From NCBI GenBank assembly GCA_002170885.2, contig NHHR02000004.1:1-30977 (forward strand): a stretch of 30,977 bases of DNA. Reading direction: 5' to 3'. The notes below the pieces were generated by a model. The model made no database searches. It was not told the origin of the DNA and was given only the letters and a program-made list of their open reading frames with translations. A program made the position numbers and the translations under genes. Below, piece by piece: positions 23,092 to 30,977 of this stretch (the first letter of the stretch is position 1; each line of letters begins with the position of its first letter). This DNA comes from Rhizobiales bacterium TMED168. Its GTDB lineage: Bacteria; Pseudomonadota; Alphaproteobacteria; MED-G09.

Positions 23092-25581
23092 ATGATTTTA
23101 AAATTACATCATAGATATTTTTTTCTTTTTCTTATCTTATTTTTTATTAAAAGTTGTGGTGGTGGAGGAAGCGCTCCTAGTTCACTATCATTAACACCCG
23201 TTCAGAATGACGATTCATCTGAACCAACCAAATTAAATTCTGAAATTTATATACCTAAAGAAACTTTTGAAACGCCTGAATATAAAAATCAATGGGGTCT
23301 AAATTTCATTAACGCCTCTGATATATATTCATACGGTGCATCAGGCAAAGGAATTATTGTAGGTGTTGTTGATGAGGCATTAGATTGGGGGCATCATGAA
23401 TTCCTTAAAAAGGATATTTTACATCCAGATAGTATTCTCACATATAGTGGAGGGAGAGAACCTACTCCATTGGAAAAATTCCATGGTACTGCTACAAGCT
23501 CAATTATAGCAGGAAGGAAAGACGATGAACCAGTTGATAGGAATATGCATGGTGTTGCTTACGATGCGCAGATATTATTTGTTGCGATAGAATTAGGCTC
23601 CCCTCCCTCTGATGGCGAATACGAGGCAATAGATTTACCGGCATTTAGTTGGGAAAGATTTGATGAGCAAGAGTCTGCTTTTTATAGAGAGTTATCTTCA
23701 AAGGTTGATGTCATAAATAATAGTTTCGGATTTACCGGTCAAATAACTGATTATTCTAAGGATATTTTAGAAAATACATTTCCAAAATTAATTAATACCT
23801 TTGCAACTGAAGAAGATACAATATTTGTATGGTCAGCAGGAAACTACAATGGCATTGTTAATACGGATGGGGAAAAAGTAGAGGCATCTGATCCCGGAAT
23901 CTTAGCTGGCTTAAGTTATTTTTTTCCTGAATTAGCAAAAAATAATGTTGCGGTAGTTGCTGTAAATAAAGATGGTGATATTGCTGAATTTTCAAATAGA
24001 TGTGGTGTAGCTAGTGAATTTTGTATTGCTGCACCGGGAGTGAGAGTACCGCTTGCAATACCTAATAATTTATTTAATTCATTAACGGATATTGAAAAAG
24101 AAGGCTTCAATGAAAATGTTTTAGATTATTTAGAAAGTCATCCAACAGAAGCATACTTGTTGGGATCAGGAACATCTTTTTCAGCTCCACATGTTACTGG
24201 AGCTATAGCGGTTTTAAAAGAATTGTTTAAAGATAATTTATCTAGCATTCAAATTTTGGACCGTATATTTAAGACTGCAAATAAAACGGGGAAATATTCT
24301 AATAAAGAAATTTTTGGGCAAGGCTTGCTAGATTTAAAAACAGCTTCATCCCCAGTTGGTTCAGCTCTTTTTTATACTACCTCAGATATCAATGGAAGTG
24401 CTTCACTTGCGGCTTCCACCTATATTTTAGTATCAAAATCTTTTGGTGATAGCCTCATTGTAGGTCTTAAGAACAAGAGTATATCAATTTTTGATGCTTA
24501 TGATGCTCCCTTCTCTGTAAATATAAATAACTTTATTAACAGGATCATTCCAAGCTCCAGTTCCTTAGAAAAGTTATCTAATTTTCAAGAAAAAAAATAT
24601 AGTTACGTCACACCTAGAGGTTTTGAATTTTATTCCTCATGGAAAAAATCACTAGGTCCATACGGAATTGAAATTAACAAAATTAATTCTGCAAAAATTA
24701 ATTTTCGAAATAATAATTCCTTAATTTCCTTTTCATATGGAAAAAATCCATCAGTAAATATTTTTGATATTAATGAAGAGTCATTAATTTCTAAAATATT
24801 TTATGACAAAAATGCTTTTTTAAATCCATGGTTAAGCTCTGTTGAGGAAGGATATAATTTAGGTTTATCTAGAAGGTTAAATTTTTTGCATTTTGATATA
24901 AATATTTTTACTGGCTTTAAAAGAGATGAGGACTGGTTCCTGAATCCATCTTTAAGTTTTCTAAAAAAAGAAAATGAAAGTAAAGGTTTTTTTCTAACTC
25001 TCAGGAATAAAAAATTATCAAGTAATATGGTGGGTTATACATTAGGTTTTTTAGAGTCTAATGATGGATTCTTAGATAGTATCTTTAATGGTGCTTTCAC
25101 AATAAAGGATAATACTAAAAGCCTTTTCTCCTCCATTGTATATAAATCAGTTCTTCCAAAAGATTGGTATTTTATTGGAAGTTTTAATGCTGTAAAACTC
25201 TCAGATATTAATTCTAGTAATTTTATTCATAATATATCAAATTTAACAGAGTTTAGTTTTGATATTGGTCTAATAAAGAAATCATTTTTATATAAAAATG
25301 ATCTTTTATCATTTCGAATAAAACAAGATCCTAGAATTAAAGATGCAGAGTTAACTTTAAATTTACCCAGAGGTAGAAATTATAAAGGAATTATTAATTA
25401 TAAATCTGTTATATTACCAATAAGTCCTTCAGGTCGTGAAATTAATCTCGAGACTGCATGGTCACTCCAAAAAAATAATAGAAGATCATATATTAATTTG
25501 AATCTCATTAAGGATAAAGATCATATTAGATCAAATACTATTGATATAAGTCTGTTATTTGCGCATCAAATATTTTTTTAA
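23092..25581 (+). CDS. Subtilisin-like (S8) lipoprotein protease with C-terminal beta-rich, autotransporter-like region
   Basis: The 829-residue protein starts with a lipoprotein signal (hydrophobic 8-19, lipobox ending at C22, followed by a glycine run). The S8 domain spans about 65-415 with catalytic D94 (GVVDEALDWGHHEF), H131 (FHGTATSSIIAG), oxyanion N251 (SAGN) and S362 (GTSFSAPHVTGA). C303 and C311 may form a disulfide. Residues about 440-829 lack enzyme motifs, are rich in alternating aromatic/polar strands, and end in phenylalanine (HQIFF), as outer-membrane barrels do. This resembles Neisseria NalP, a lipidated subtilisin autotransporter. Expected location is the outer surface. Barrel assignment is inference; the catalytic domain is certain. 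ATG lies in an AT-rich context five bases after the small gene. Confidence 0.88.
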   Translation: MILKLHHRYFFLFLILFFIKSCGGGGSAPSSLSLTPVQNDDSSEPTKLNSEIYIPKETFETPEYKNQWGLNFINASDIYSYGASGKGIIVGVVDEALDWGHHEFLKKDILHPDSILTYSGGREPTPLEKFHGTATSSIIAGRKDDEPVDRNMHGVAYDAQILFVAIELGSPPSDGEYEAIDLPAFSWERFDEQESAFYRELSSKVDVINNSFGFTGQITDYSKDILENTFPKLINTFATEEDTIFVWSAGNYNGIVNTDGEKVEASDPGILAGLSYFFPELAKNNVAVVAVNKDGDIAEFSNRCGVASEFCIAAPGVRVPLAIPNNLFNSLTDIEKEGFNENVLDYLESHPTEAYLLGSGTSFSAPHVTGAIAVLKELFKDNLSSIQILDRIFKTANKTGKYSNKEIFGQGLLDLKTASSPVGSALFYTTSDINGSASLAASTYILVSKSFGDSLIVGLKNKSISIFDAYDAPFSVNINNFINRIIPSSSSLEKLSNFQEKKYSYVTPRGFEFYSSWKKSLGPYGIEINKINSAKINFRNNNSLISFSYGKNPSVNIFDINEESLISKIFYDKNAFLNPWLSSVEEGYNLGLSRRLNFLHFDINIFTGFKRDEDWFLNPSLSFLKKENESKGFFLTLRNKKLSSNMVGYTLGFLESNDGFLDSIFNGAFTIKDNTKSLFSSIVYKSVLPKDWYFIGSFNAVKLSDINSSNFIHNISNLTEFSFDIGLIKKSFLYKNDLLSFRIKQDPRIKDAELTLNLPRGRNYKGIINYKSVILPISPSGREINLETAWSLQKNNRRSYINLNLIKDKDHIRSNTIDISLLFAHQIFF

Positions 25582-26457
25582 TTATAGAAGTCCAAAATCT
25601 TTTTTAATAGGATACAAATCTTCAAATTCAGGATCCTTTTTTTCCATTTGAGAGCTTAATGCTTCCTTCATATCAATTTGGGGATTATACATTCCTGTTT
25701 GCCACATGGCTATTTGGTTTAATCCTTCTTCAATAGTTCTGCCTCGAGTATAATTAATCGCTTCTTTTGAACCCCATATTGCTAGAGGGGATTTCATAGT
25801 AATTTCCTTTGCTATCTTCATCACTTCTTTCATCATTTCTTCATGACTAGGAAAAACATTATTTACTAATCCTGTATCTTTTGCTTCTTTAGAGAACATT
25901 CTTCTTCCTGTATAAGCCAATTCTTTCACCAGCCCTAAAGGTAATAAGTAAGGGAGTCTAGGGAAAGTTCCAACGTCTGCCGTCATTCCAATATTTATTT
26001 CTTGGATACAAAAAAAGGCATCTTCTGTACAATATCTAATATCACAAGCTGATGCAAAGTCGACGGCGCCCCCTATGCATCCACCCTGAATAGCCATTAA
26101 AACTGGAACTCTGGAATTATCAATGCAGTTAAATGTCTCCTGAAGCTTGAGAAGGCCTTTATAAAAACTACCTTTTTTTCTTCCAGGATCAGTTTTAGGA
26201 TTTTCTCTAGTTCTAGCAGTTTCAGCATTACCAAATACTGATAAATCCATACCAGCACTGAAATGTTTTCCTGTAGAAGAAATAACTATTACTCTAGCAA
26301 GTGCATCATAATCTATCTCATTAATGATTTTTGGTAAATCTGACCAAAAGGACACTGGTAAACTATTCATTTTCTCTGGTCTATTGAGACTTATGTGTGC
26401 AATTTTATCCTTAATATCTACTTTAAAACATTCAAATTTTTCATCTGTTAGTGACAT
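25582..26457 (-). CDS. Delta3,5-Delta2,4-dienoyl-CoA isomerase (ECH1-like crotonase)
   Basis: The 291-residue crotonase has FSAGMDL for the oxyanion hole and a striking match to dienoyl-CoA isomerase: CDIRYCTEDAFFCIQEINIG followed by MTADVGTFPRLP. The acidic triad D133, E153, D161 has the same spacing (20 and 8) as rat ECH1 Asp176, Glu196, Asp204. The enzyme shifts the double bonds of 3,5-dienoyl-CoA to the 2,4 form, needed to degrade odd-position unsaturated fatty acids. A 2,4-dienoyl-CoA reductase is not in this window. AGGAA precedes the ATG. The 3' end abuts the protease gene with stop codons back to back. Confidence in the subfamily is high because of the spacing match. Confidence 0.9.
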   Translation of the reverse strand: MSLTDEKFECFKVDIKDKIAHISLNRPEKMNSLPVSFWSDLPKIINEIDYDALARVIVISSTGKHFSAGMDLSVFGNAETARTRENPKTDPGRKKGSFYKGLLKLQETFNCIDNSRVPVLMAIQGGCIGGAVDFASACDIRYCTEDAFFCIQEINIGMTADVGTFPRLPYLLPLGLVKELAYTGRRMFSKEAKDTGLVNNVFPSHEEMMKEVMKIAKEITMKSPLAIWGSKEAINYTRGRTIEEGLNQIAMWQTGMYNPQIDMKEALSSQMEKKDPEFEDLYPIKKDFGLL

Positions 26458-26544
26458 TTTTAATTCCTTTTTCTAAAAATTATAAAATACTATCTTGATA
26501 GTTATTTTCTAGCATGTTTTTGTATATTTTTTTAGGAGAAAATT

Positions 26545-27399
26545 ATGGCAATTGATTATGATAAAATTATGGCTATGAAGACAACTAATGTTGAATATTC
26601 ATATTCAGATAATGATACTATGCTTTATGCTTTAGGAATTGGTTTTGGAAGAGACCCTATGAATAGAAATGAGCTGGATTTTGTCTATGAAAAAAACTTA
26701 AAAACCATACCTTCAATGGCGACGGTAATAGCCTGGGGTGCAGGACATATGCGGGATAGTGGTATCAATTACCTTATGGTCGTACATGGAGAACAAAGAC
26801 TAAAAATTCATCAACCACTTCCAGTTGCAGCAAATATTTTGGTAGACTCTAAAGTAACTGATATTATTGACAAAGGTGAAGATAAGGGAGCCCTATTAAT
26901 CACCGAAGTAAATATCAAGGATAAAGAAACAGGAAATCTTTTATGTACATTAGGTGGAACAACTTTCGCTAGAGGCGATGGAGGTTTTGGTGGACCAAAA
27001 GAGGGTGGACCGAAGCCACACGCTATTCCAAATAGAGATCCAGATATTATAAGTGAGTTAAGTACATCACCTGATCAAGCTCTATTGTATAGATTATCAG
27101 GTGATAGAAACCCGCTTCACTCGGATCCAGATGTGGCAGAGGCAGCAGGCTTTCCAAAACCAATACTTCATGGTTTGTGTTCTTATGGAACTGCATGTAA
27201 ATCAATCATTCAAGATGTATGTGATTACAATAGTTCGTCAATTGAGCAATTAGACGTTAGATTTTCATCACCCGTATTTCCAGGTGAAAAAATTTCAACT
27301 GAAATTTGGGTTGATGATAAAGAAATTTCATTTAGATCCTGGGTTAAAGATAGAAATGTAATGGTTATAAATAACGGTAAGTGCGTTCTAAGAGGTTAA
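26545..27399 (+). CDS. MaoC-like (R)-specific enoyl-CoA hydratase 2
   Basis: The 284-residue protein is a double hot-dog fold like the hydratase-2 part of peroxisomal multifunctional enzyme 2. The C-terminal half carries the hydratase-2 motif YRLSGDRNPLHSDPDVAEAAGF with catalytic D187 and H192, then PILHGLCSYG. The N-terminal half has YALGIGFG and the segment PSMATVIAW typical of this group. It hydrates trans-2-enoyl-CoA to (3R)-hydroxyacyl-CoA. TTAGGAGAAA lies before the ATG. It is divergent from the dienoyl-CoA isomerase, and the two would share one promoter region serving unsaturated acyl-CoA breakdown. Its stop overlaps that of the next gene (opposite strand). Confidence 0.92.
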   Translation: MAIDYDKIMAMKTTNVEYSYSDNDTMLYALGIGFGRDPMNRNELDFVYEKNLKTIPSMATVIAWGAGHMRDSGINYLMVVHGEQRLKIHQPLPVAANILVDSKVTDIIDKGEDKGALLITEVNIKDKETGNLLCTLGGTTFARGDGGFGGPKEGGPKPHAIPNRDPDIISELSTSPDQALLYRLSGDRNPLHSDPDVAEAAGFPKPILHGLCSYGTACKSIIQDVCDYNSSSIEQLDVRFSSPVFPGEKISTEIWVDDKEISFRSWVKDRNVMVINNGKCVLRG

Positions 27400-27689
27400 A
27401 ATTTTCTGAACCTTTCAGATAAACCTAACGCAATCATGCAAATTAAAATTAGTACTATCAGCCCGTTTAATGCATCAATAAAATTAATATCTTTTGATAA
27501 ATTATCATTATTATTTGTATTATTAATTAAAATTTCTTTACTTGTTTGAGGTAAATCTATTCCGATAATTTTTTCTGAAATTTTTAGCTCACTCCCAGAT
27601 TTTTGATCACTTTTTATAATTTCATTCAAAGAACTGTTCTCTATAACTATATTATTTTTATTATTTGTAGAGTTACTTTCTTCATCCAT
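27396..27689 (-). CDS. Small acidic protein with C-terminal membrane anchor, unknown function
   Basis: The 97-residue product is not one I recognise. Residues 1-70 are polar and rich in Asn, Ser, Glu and Lys, probably disordered; residues 73-90 form one hydrophobic helix (ALNGLIVLILICMIALGL), and the end is basic (SERFRKF). This is a tail-anchored layout, with the polar part probably facing the cytoplasm by the positive-inside rule only if the basic end stays inside, so orientation is unsettled. A good AGGAG site lies eight bases before the ATG, which argues for a real gene. The stop codon overlaps that of the converging hydratase-2 gene in the palindrome TTAA. Confidence 0.68.
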   Translation of the reverse strand: MDEESNSTNNKNNIVIENSSLNEIIKSDQKSGSELKISEKIIGIDLPQTSKEILINNTNNNDNLSKDINFIDALNGLIVLILICMIALGLSERFRKF

Positions 27690-27759
27690 AATTTTCTCCT
27701 AGAGTAACTTTAGCTCAATAACTTTAGATTAAGAAACAAATTATAAAATTTTATATTAT

Positions 27760-28674
27760 TTAGATTCTATTCTTAATTTTTATTATTTCTTTTTGTACTA
27801 TTTCTGGATATTCCATTGGTAAAAAATGTGAAGAATTATTTATAATTTTAAACGTTCCATTTGGGTCCCTTAGTTTTAATAATTTAATTCCAGGCTCTTG
27901 AGTTGTGGAGCCAATCTCTCCCTGCAAAAGAGTAATTGGACAGCTTATCTTTTTTATTGATTCCATAGCATTATGTTTCCAAGATGAAAAAGTTGCTGCT
28001 TCCCACTCAGGGTGACAAGTAAGAATATGACAATCTCCTTCCGTTTTAGTTCCACCATCTATGTAATCATCTAAAAAACCATCTACCCAAGTGGTAAAAG
28101 CACCTCTTCCTTTATATGACTTTTTAATCATTTCTTTGTTAGGAAATTCTCTTCGTCGTTTTAAAGTACTATCAGCCCTTGATGTAGCTTCTTTAATCAA
28201 TGATAAGAATTTAAATGCAGGGAATTTTCTACCCAATTTTATTAAGTTTAAATTAAATTTTGGAATTAAAACTGGCTCTATTAAAACTAATCCTGATACA
28301 AGTTCTGGTCTAGATGCAGCAACTTGCATAATTGTTGCGCCACCCATCGAATGTCCGCCTAAAATTATAGGTTCTCCCTTTTCCTTAACAAAATTTTCTA
28401 CTGAACGTATTAAATCATCTCTGTATACTACCCAATCATACATTTTTTTTGGTATAGCGTCAGTTTCTGTAAAACCGTGACCTCTGGCATCAATTGCTCT
28501 TATGTGAAACTCATTTGAGAGGGGTTCCAATAATTTTCTATATGTTAGAGAATTAAAACCAGTAGCATGCGAAAATTGAAAACCTGGTAATTCCGATTCA
28601 TCGTTCCATTCAATATATGAAACATTTCCATCACCAAAATTGTGAATTTTTTTTGTAAACTGTTCTTTTTTCAT
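27760..28674 (-). CDS. Alpha/beta hydrolase
   Basis: The 304-residue hydrolase has RAIDARGHGFTETD, the nucleophile elbow GGHSMGGAT with S109, LVLIEPVL, and a C-terminal histidine in NNSSHFLPMEYP (H283), which make a Ser-His triad with an Asp probably in the segment LLQGEIGSTT or earlier. A cap domain lies around 140-220. Members hydrolyse esters, lactones or C-C bonds; the substrate is unknown. The ATG touches the stop of the haloalkane dehalogenase gene, and no Shine-Dalgarno site is seen, so translation is probably coupled. It is the third gene of a leftward operon. Confidence 0.88.
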   Translation of the reverse strand: MKKEQFTKKIHNFGDGNVSYIEWNDESELPGFQFSHATGFNSLTYRKLLEPLSNEFHIRAIDARGHGFTETDAIPKKMYDWVVYRDDLIRSVENFVKEKGEPIILGGHSMGGATIMQVAASRPELVSGLVLIEPVLIPKFNLNLIKLGRKFPAFKFLSLIKEATSRADSTLKRRREFPNKEMIKKSYKGRGAFTTWVDGFLDDYIDGGTKTEGDCHILTCHPEWEAATFSSWKHNAMESIKKISCPITLLQGEIGSTTQEPGIKLLKLRDPNGTFKIINNSSHFLPMEYPEIVQKEIIKIKNRI

Positions 28675-29553
28675 TTAAAGATTTCTGTACCAATTTGATA
28701 TACCCTCGCCAATTTCTTTTGGCGAGTCTTCTTGAATAAAATGGTTTCCTTTAACAGTCAATTCTTGTTGATTTTTCCATTTTCTACAAAATTTTCTTTG
28801 TTTTCCTTTTAAAATAGATCCAGGATCAGCATTTATAAATAATTTAGGTATCTCATTAATAGACATCCACGATGAATAATCTTTTACGATTTTACATACA
28901 TCCTCTGGTTCATTGTTTATTGGAATTTGTCTTGGCCAATCCAATGTAGGTCGTCTATCAATTTCTTCTAAAAAGGGTCTTCGATAAACATCCATTTCTA
29001 TTTCTGTTAAATTTCGAATAACTGCATTTGGAAGAATTCCCTCAATAAATAAATTCTTTTTCAAAATTAAATTCTCTCCTGCATCTGACCTCAATCCTTG
29101 AAAAATTGATTTTGCATCTTTAGGCCAATCATCCCAGGTGATATTTTGAACAATTGCCTCCATATAGCATATTCCTTTGATATCTTGTTGATTTTCATAA
29201 GCCCAATTAAAACCTAAAGCAGAACCCCAATCATGAATAACAAAAGTAATATTTTTATTTACTTCTAATTCTTCAATGCATGCATCAAAATACTTTTTCT
29301 GAACATGGTAGGAATAGGTATTGTTACCCTCATCAGTAAGTTTATCACTATCCCCCATACCAATTAAATCAATTGCTATACATCTGCCTTGATTTTCTAA
29401 ATATGGAATAATATTTCTCCAAAGATATGAAGATGTAGGATTACCGTGCTGAAAAATGATTGGATCACCTTCACCTTTTTCAACATATGACATATTTTTT
29501 CCAAGAACCTTGATATTCTTTTTTTCAAGCTCCTGATCAGATATTTCTACCAT
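28675..29553 (-). CDS. Haloalkane dehalogenase (HLD-II subfamily, DhaA/LinB-like)
   Basis: With the start at 29553 the protein has 292 residues, close to Rhodococcus DhaA (293). The catalytic pentad is intact: N38 in HGNPTSSYLW, nucleophile D108 with W109 in VIHDWGSALGF, acid E132 in YMEAIV, and H271 in GNHFIQEDSP. N38 and W109 bind the halide. NAVIRNLTEIEMDVYRRPFL matches the HLD-II cap. The enzyme cleaves carbon-halogen bonds of alkanes hydrolytically to alcohols. An upstream in-frame ATG at 29622 is rejected because it lies inside the preceding gene and AAGG precedes 29553. The gap to the preceding crotonase stop is one base. Natural substrate is unknown; brominated or iodinated marine compounds are plausible. 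Confidence 0.95.
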   Translation of the reverse strand: MVEISDQELEKKNIKVLGKNMSYVEKGEGDPIIFQHGNPTSSYLWRNIIPYLENQGRCIAIDLIGMGDSDKLTDEGNNTYSYHVQKKYFDACIEELEVNKNITFVIHDWGSALGFNWAYENQQDIKGICYMEAIVQNITWDDWPKDAKSIFQGLRSDAGENLILKKNLFIEGILPNAVIRNLTEIEMDVYRRPFLEEIDRRPTLDWPRQIPINNEPEDVCKIVKDYSSWMSINEIPKLFINADPGSILKGKQRKFCRKWKNQQELTVKGNHFIQEDSPKEIGEGISNWYRNL

Positions 29554-29554
29554 T

Positions 29555-30340
29555 TTATTTTCCTTTGAATTCAGGTTTTCTTTTTGAGGTAAAGGCTTCA
29601 ATTCCTTCCGGACCATCCACACCCTTTAATTGTTCAGAGAAGATCTGTGATTCCAGCTCCATTTGCGTTTCTAAGCCATTAGAAAAACTTTGTCTCAGCA
29701 TTTCTTTAACACCACCGAACGCCTTAGTAGGTCCTTTCGCAATCTTCAGGGCAAGTTTGTTTGTATTACTAATTACATCTTCATCACTTACAACTTTATT
29801 TATCAATCCCCAGTCAAGTGCTTCTTTGGAAGATAAAACTCTATTAGTTAGCATTAATTCCATTGTTCTCTTTTTCCCAATAGATCTTGGAAGGTGGAAT
29901 GTTGAACTTCCATCAGGAGTAAGACCAGCTGCTGTATAGGCAGATGAAAATTTAACATTTTCTCCTGCTATTGCCATATCACAGGCTGAAACAAGAGATA
30001 AACCAGCGCCAGCAGCTGTTCCAGTAATAGCTCCTATCATTGGTACATCTAAATGATCAATTTTTGATAATGCAACATGAAGTATGCCTATCATTTCTGA
30101 GATTGCTGCCCGCATATTTTTTTGCTCAGTCATGAATTTTAAGTCACCACCTGCACAAAATATAGGTCCTTCTCCTTGAAGAATAAGCACTCTTACTTTT
30201 TCTCCAGACTCACATCTAATGGCTATATCTAAAAGTTCTTTAACGAGAGGTATAGTAATAGCATTAGCCGAATTTGGTCTATTGAGAGTTATCCTTCCAA
30301 TATTATCTTCAACATCAAACTTTATGTTTTCATACTTCAT
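29555..30340 (-). CDS. Enoyl-CoA hydratase/isomerase family protein, isomerase-type active site
   Basis: The 261-residue crotonase has the oxyanion segment FCAGGDL (61-67). The two hydratase glutamates are absent: S115 (GAGLSL) and Y135 take their places. D143 in GLTPDGSSTFHLPRSIG sits where PaaG-type and dienoyl-CoA isomerases carry their catalytic Asp. An isomerase role (PaaG-like 1,2-epoxyphenylacetyl-CoA isomerase or Delta3-Delta2 enoyl-CoA isomerase) is therefore more likely than hydration. AAGGAA precedes the ATG. It leads an operon with haloalkane dehalogenase and an alpha/beta hydrolase. The MFS gene lies 73 bases upstream on the same strand and may be co-transcribed. Confidence 0.88.
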   Translation of the reverse strand: MKYENIKFDVEDNIGRITLNRPNSANAITIPLVKELLDIAIRCESGEKVRVLILQGEGPIFCAGGDLKFMTEQKNMRAAISEMIGILHVALSKIDHLDVPMIGAITGTAAGAGLSLVSACDMAIAGENVKFSSAYTAAGLTPDGSSTFHLPRSIGKKRTMELMLTNRVLSSKEALDWGLINKVVSDEDVISNTNKLALKIAKGPTKAFGGVKEMLRQSFSNGLETQMELESQIFSEQLKGVDGPEGIEAFTSKRKPEFKGK

Positions 30341-30413
30341 AATTATTCCTTAAATAGATTACTTTTATAAATCATTTTATAGAGGTCAATTAATTAATTT
30401 ATTTATTTATGTA

Positions 30414-30977
30414 TTATCTAGCTTCAGCTTCAAGAGGTAAGAATAGTTTTGAGGCTTTATAAAAACATAAAGCAGCAATTGGATACAAAATTATGCCTAA
30501 GCTTAAAAGTGAATATCTTATCCCTGCTTGATCATAACCATTTACTTCATTAAATATATAATCATTTAAGAATCCTAAAGCAAAAGGCCCTAGAGCAAAT
30601 CCTACAACATTAGCGCTGATATAATAGATAGCTGCTGTTCTTCCTCTGAGGTTAATTGGGGAGGCATTCTGAAATGCCGCTCCATATAAACCTGGACCAC
30701 AAGACATAAAGAAAATCATTCCTGCTAAACCAATTTGAGAGTAGAAGGATGAGGTTGAGAGGGTGAAAAGTAAAAGTGAAACCCATATAAGAATTACGAA
30801 AATACCTGCAATTCTTAAATGAGCATTAATAATACCTTTTTGAATCATTTTACTAGCTATAATACCAGCACCAATACTTCCTCCAATACCAAGAAAAATA
30901 TTAAAGATACCAAAATTTTGACCAGCTATTGTTTTAGGAATATCGTGAACCCTTACTAGCATTTCTATTCCCCACGC
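30414..30977 (-). CDS. MFS transporter, C-terminal half (5' end beyond window)
   Basis: The leftward frame is open to the window edge, so only about 187 C-terminal residues are seen; an internal Met at 30962 is not taken as the start. It has about five membrane helices, a charged link NLRGRTAAIYY between helices as in MFS loops, and FALGPFALGFLNDYIF typical of the penultimate helix pair (Spinster-like or sugar-phosphate-like MFS). It ends with a short acidic tail (LEAEAR). Location is the inner membrane; substrate is unknown. It lies upstream of the crotonase-dehalogenase operon, so import of a substrate of that operon is possible. Confidence 0.85.
   Translation of the reverse strand, partial: AWGIEMLVRVHDIPKTIAGQNFGIFNIFLGIGGSIGAGIIASKMIQKGIINAHLRIAGIFVILIWVSLLLFTLSTSSFYSQIGLAGMIFFMSCGPGLYGAAFQNASPINLRGRTAAIYYISANVVGFALGPFALGFLNDYIFNEVNGYDQAGIRYSLLSLGIILYPIAALCFYKASKLFLPLEAEAR

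Noticed and set aside
28091..28480. Rightward 129-codon frame inside the alpha/beta hydrolase gene
   Set aside because: It is antisense to the conserved nucleophile elbow region, with no family resemblance of its own.

Overview
The window is about 31 kb of AT-rich (roughly 70% A+T by eye), densely packed bacterial chromosome. Genes are mostly single or in short operons, gaps are small, and I see no insertion sequence, integrase, prophage or CRISPR array. Cold-shock proteins starting [10 protein letters not shown], a SAM-II/SAM-V-type pseudoknot riboswitch before metY, a lipoprotein-type S8 protease with a likely outer-membrane barrel, and many CoA-dependent degradation genes all suggest a streamlined marine Gram-negative bacterium. 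An alphaproteobacterium is most likely, but the lineage cannot be fixed from this sequence alone.

Layout. Positions 1-2.6 kb: a glutathione S-transferase (cut by the window edge) overlapping the tRNA hydroxylase gene trhO, two cold-shock proteins (one with a repeat-built acidic tail), and tRNA-Arg(UCG). 2.6-5.2 kb: cystathionine beta-synthase and cystathionine gamma-lyase, a reverse transsulfuration pair. 5.2-12.5 kb: oxidative and CoA catabolism, with an aromatic-ring-hydroxylase-like FAD monooxygenase, acetoacetyl-CoA synthetase, a Baeyer-Villiger-type monooxygenase, an FMN 2-hydroxyacid oxidase and a family VIII esterase. 12.5-13.98 kb: a pseudoknot SAM riboswitch, an intrinsic terminator, metY and its own terminator. 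14-17.1 kb: a crotonase, a medium-chain oxidoreductase and a compact glucose-6-phosphate isomerase. 17.15-20.4 kb: nrdB and nrdA (class I ribonucleotide reductase without a visible ATP cone), read leftward from a promoter with NrdR-like boxes and a hairpin-rich leader. 20.4-27.4 kb: a second medium-chain oxidoreductase, thiolase, an orphan small gene with an S8 protease/autotransporter, a dienoyl-CoA isomerase and a hydratase-2. 27.4-31 kb, all leftward: a small C-terminally anchored protein, an alpha/beta hydrolase, a haloalkane dehalogenase, a crotonase and an MFS transporter cut by the window end.

How the genes fit together. MetY makes homocysteine from O-acetylhomoserine and sulfide. The CBS/CGL pair could turn homocysteine into cysteine, so most of a sulfur amino acid route lies within 12 kb, with SAM feedback on MetY. 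The thiolase, three crotonases, hydratase-2 and acetoacetyl-CoA synthetase fit breakdown of unsaturated or branched acyl chains. The monooxygenases, esterase and dehalogenase suggest use of varied dissolved organic compounds. The most interesting items are the metY riboswitch with a predicted antiterminator, the NalP-like protease with its small partner gene, the haloalkane dehalogenase operon, the nrdA leader and the repeat-grown acidic tail of one cold-shock protein.
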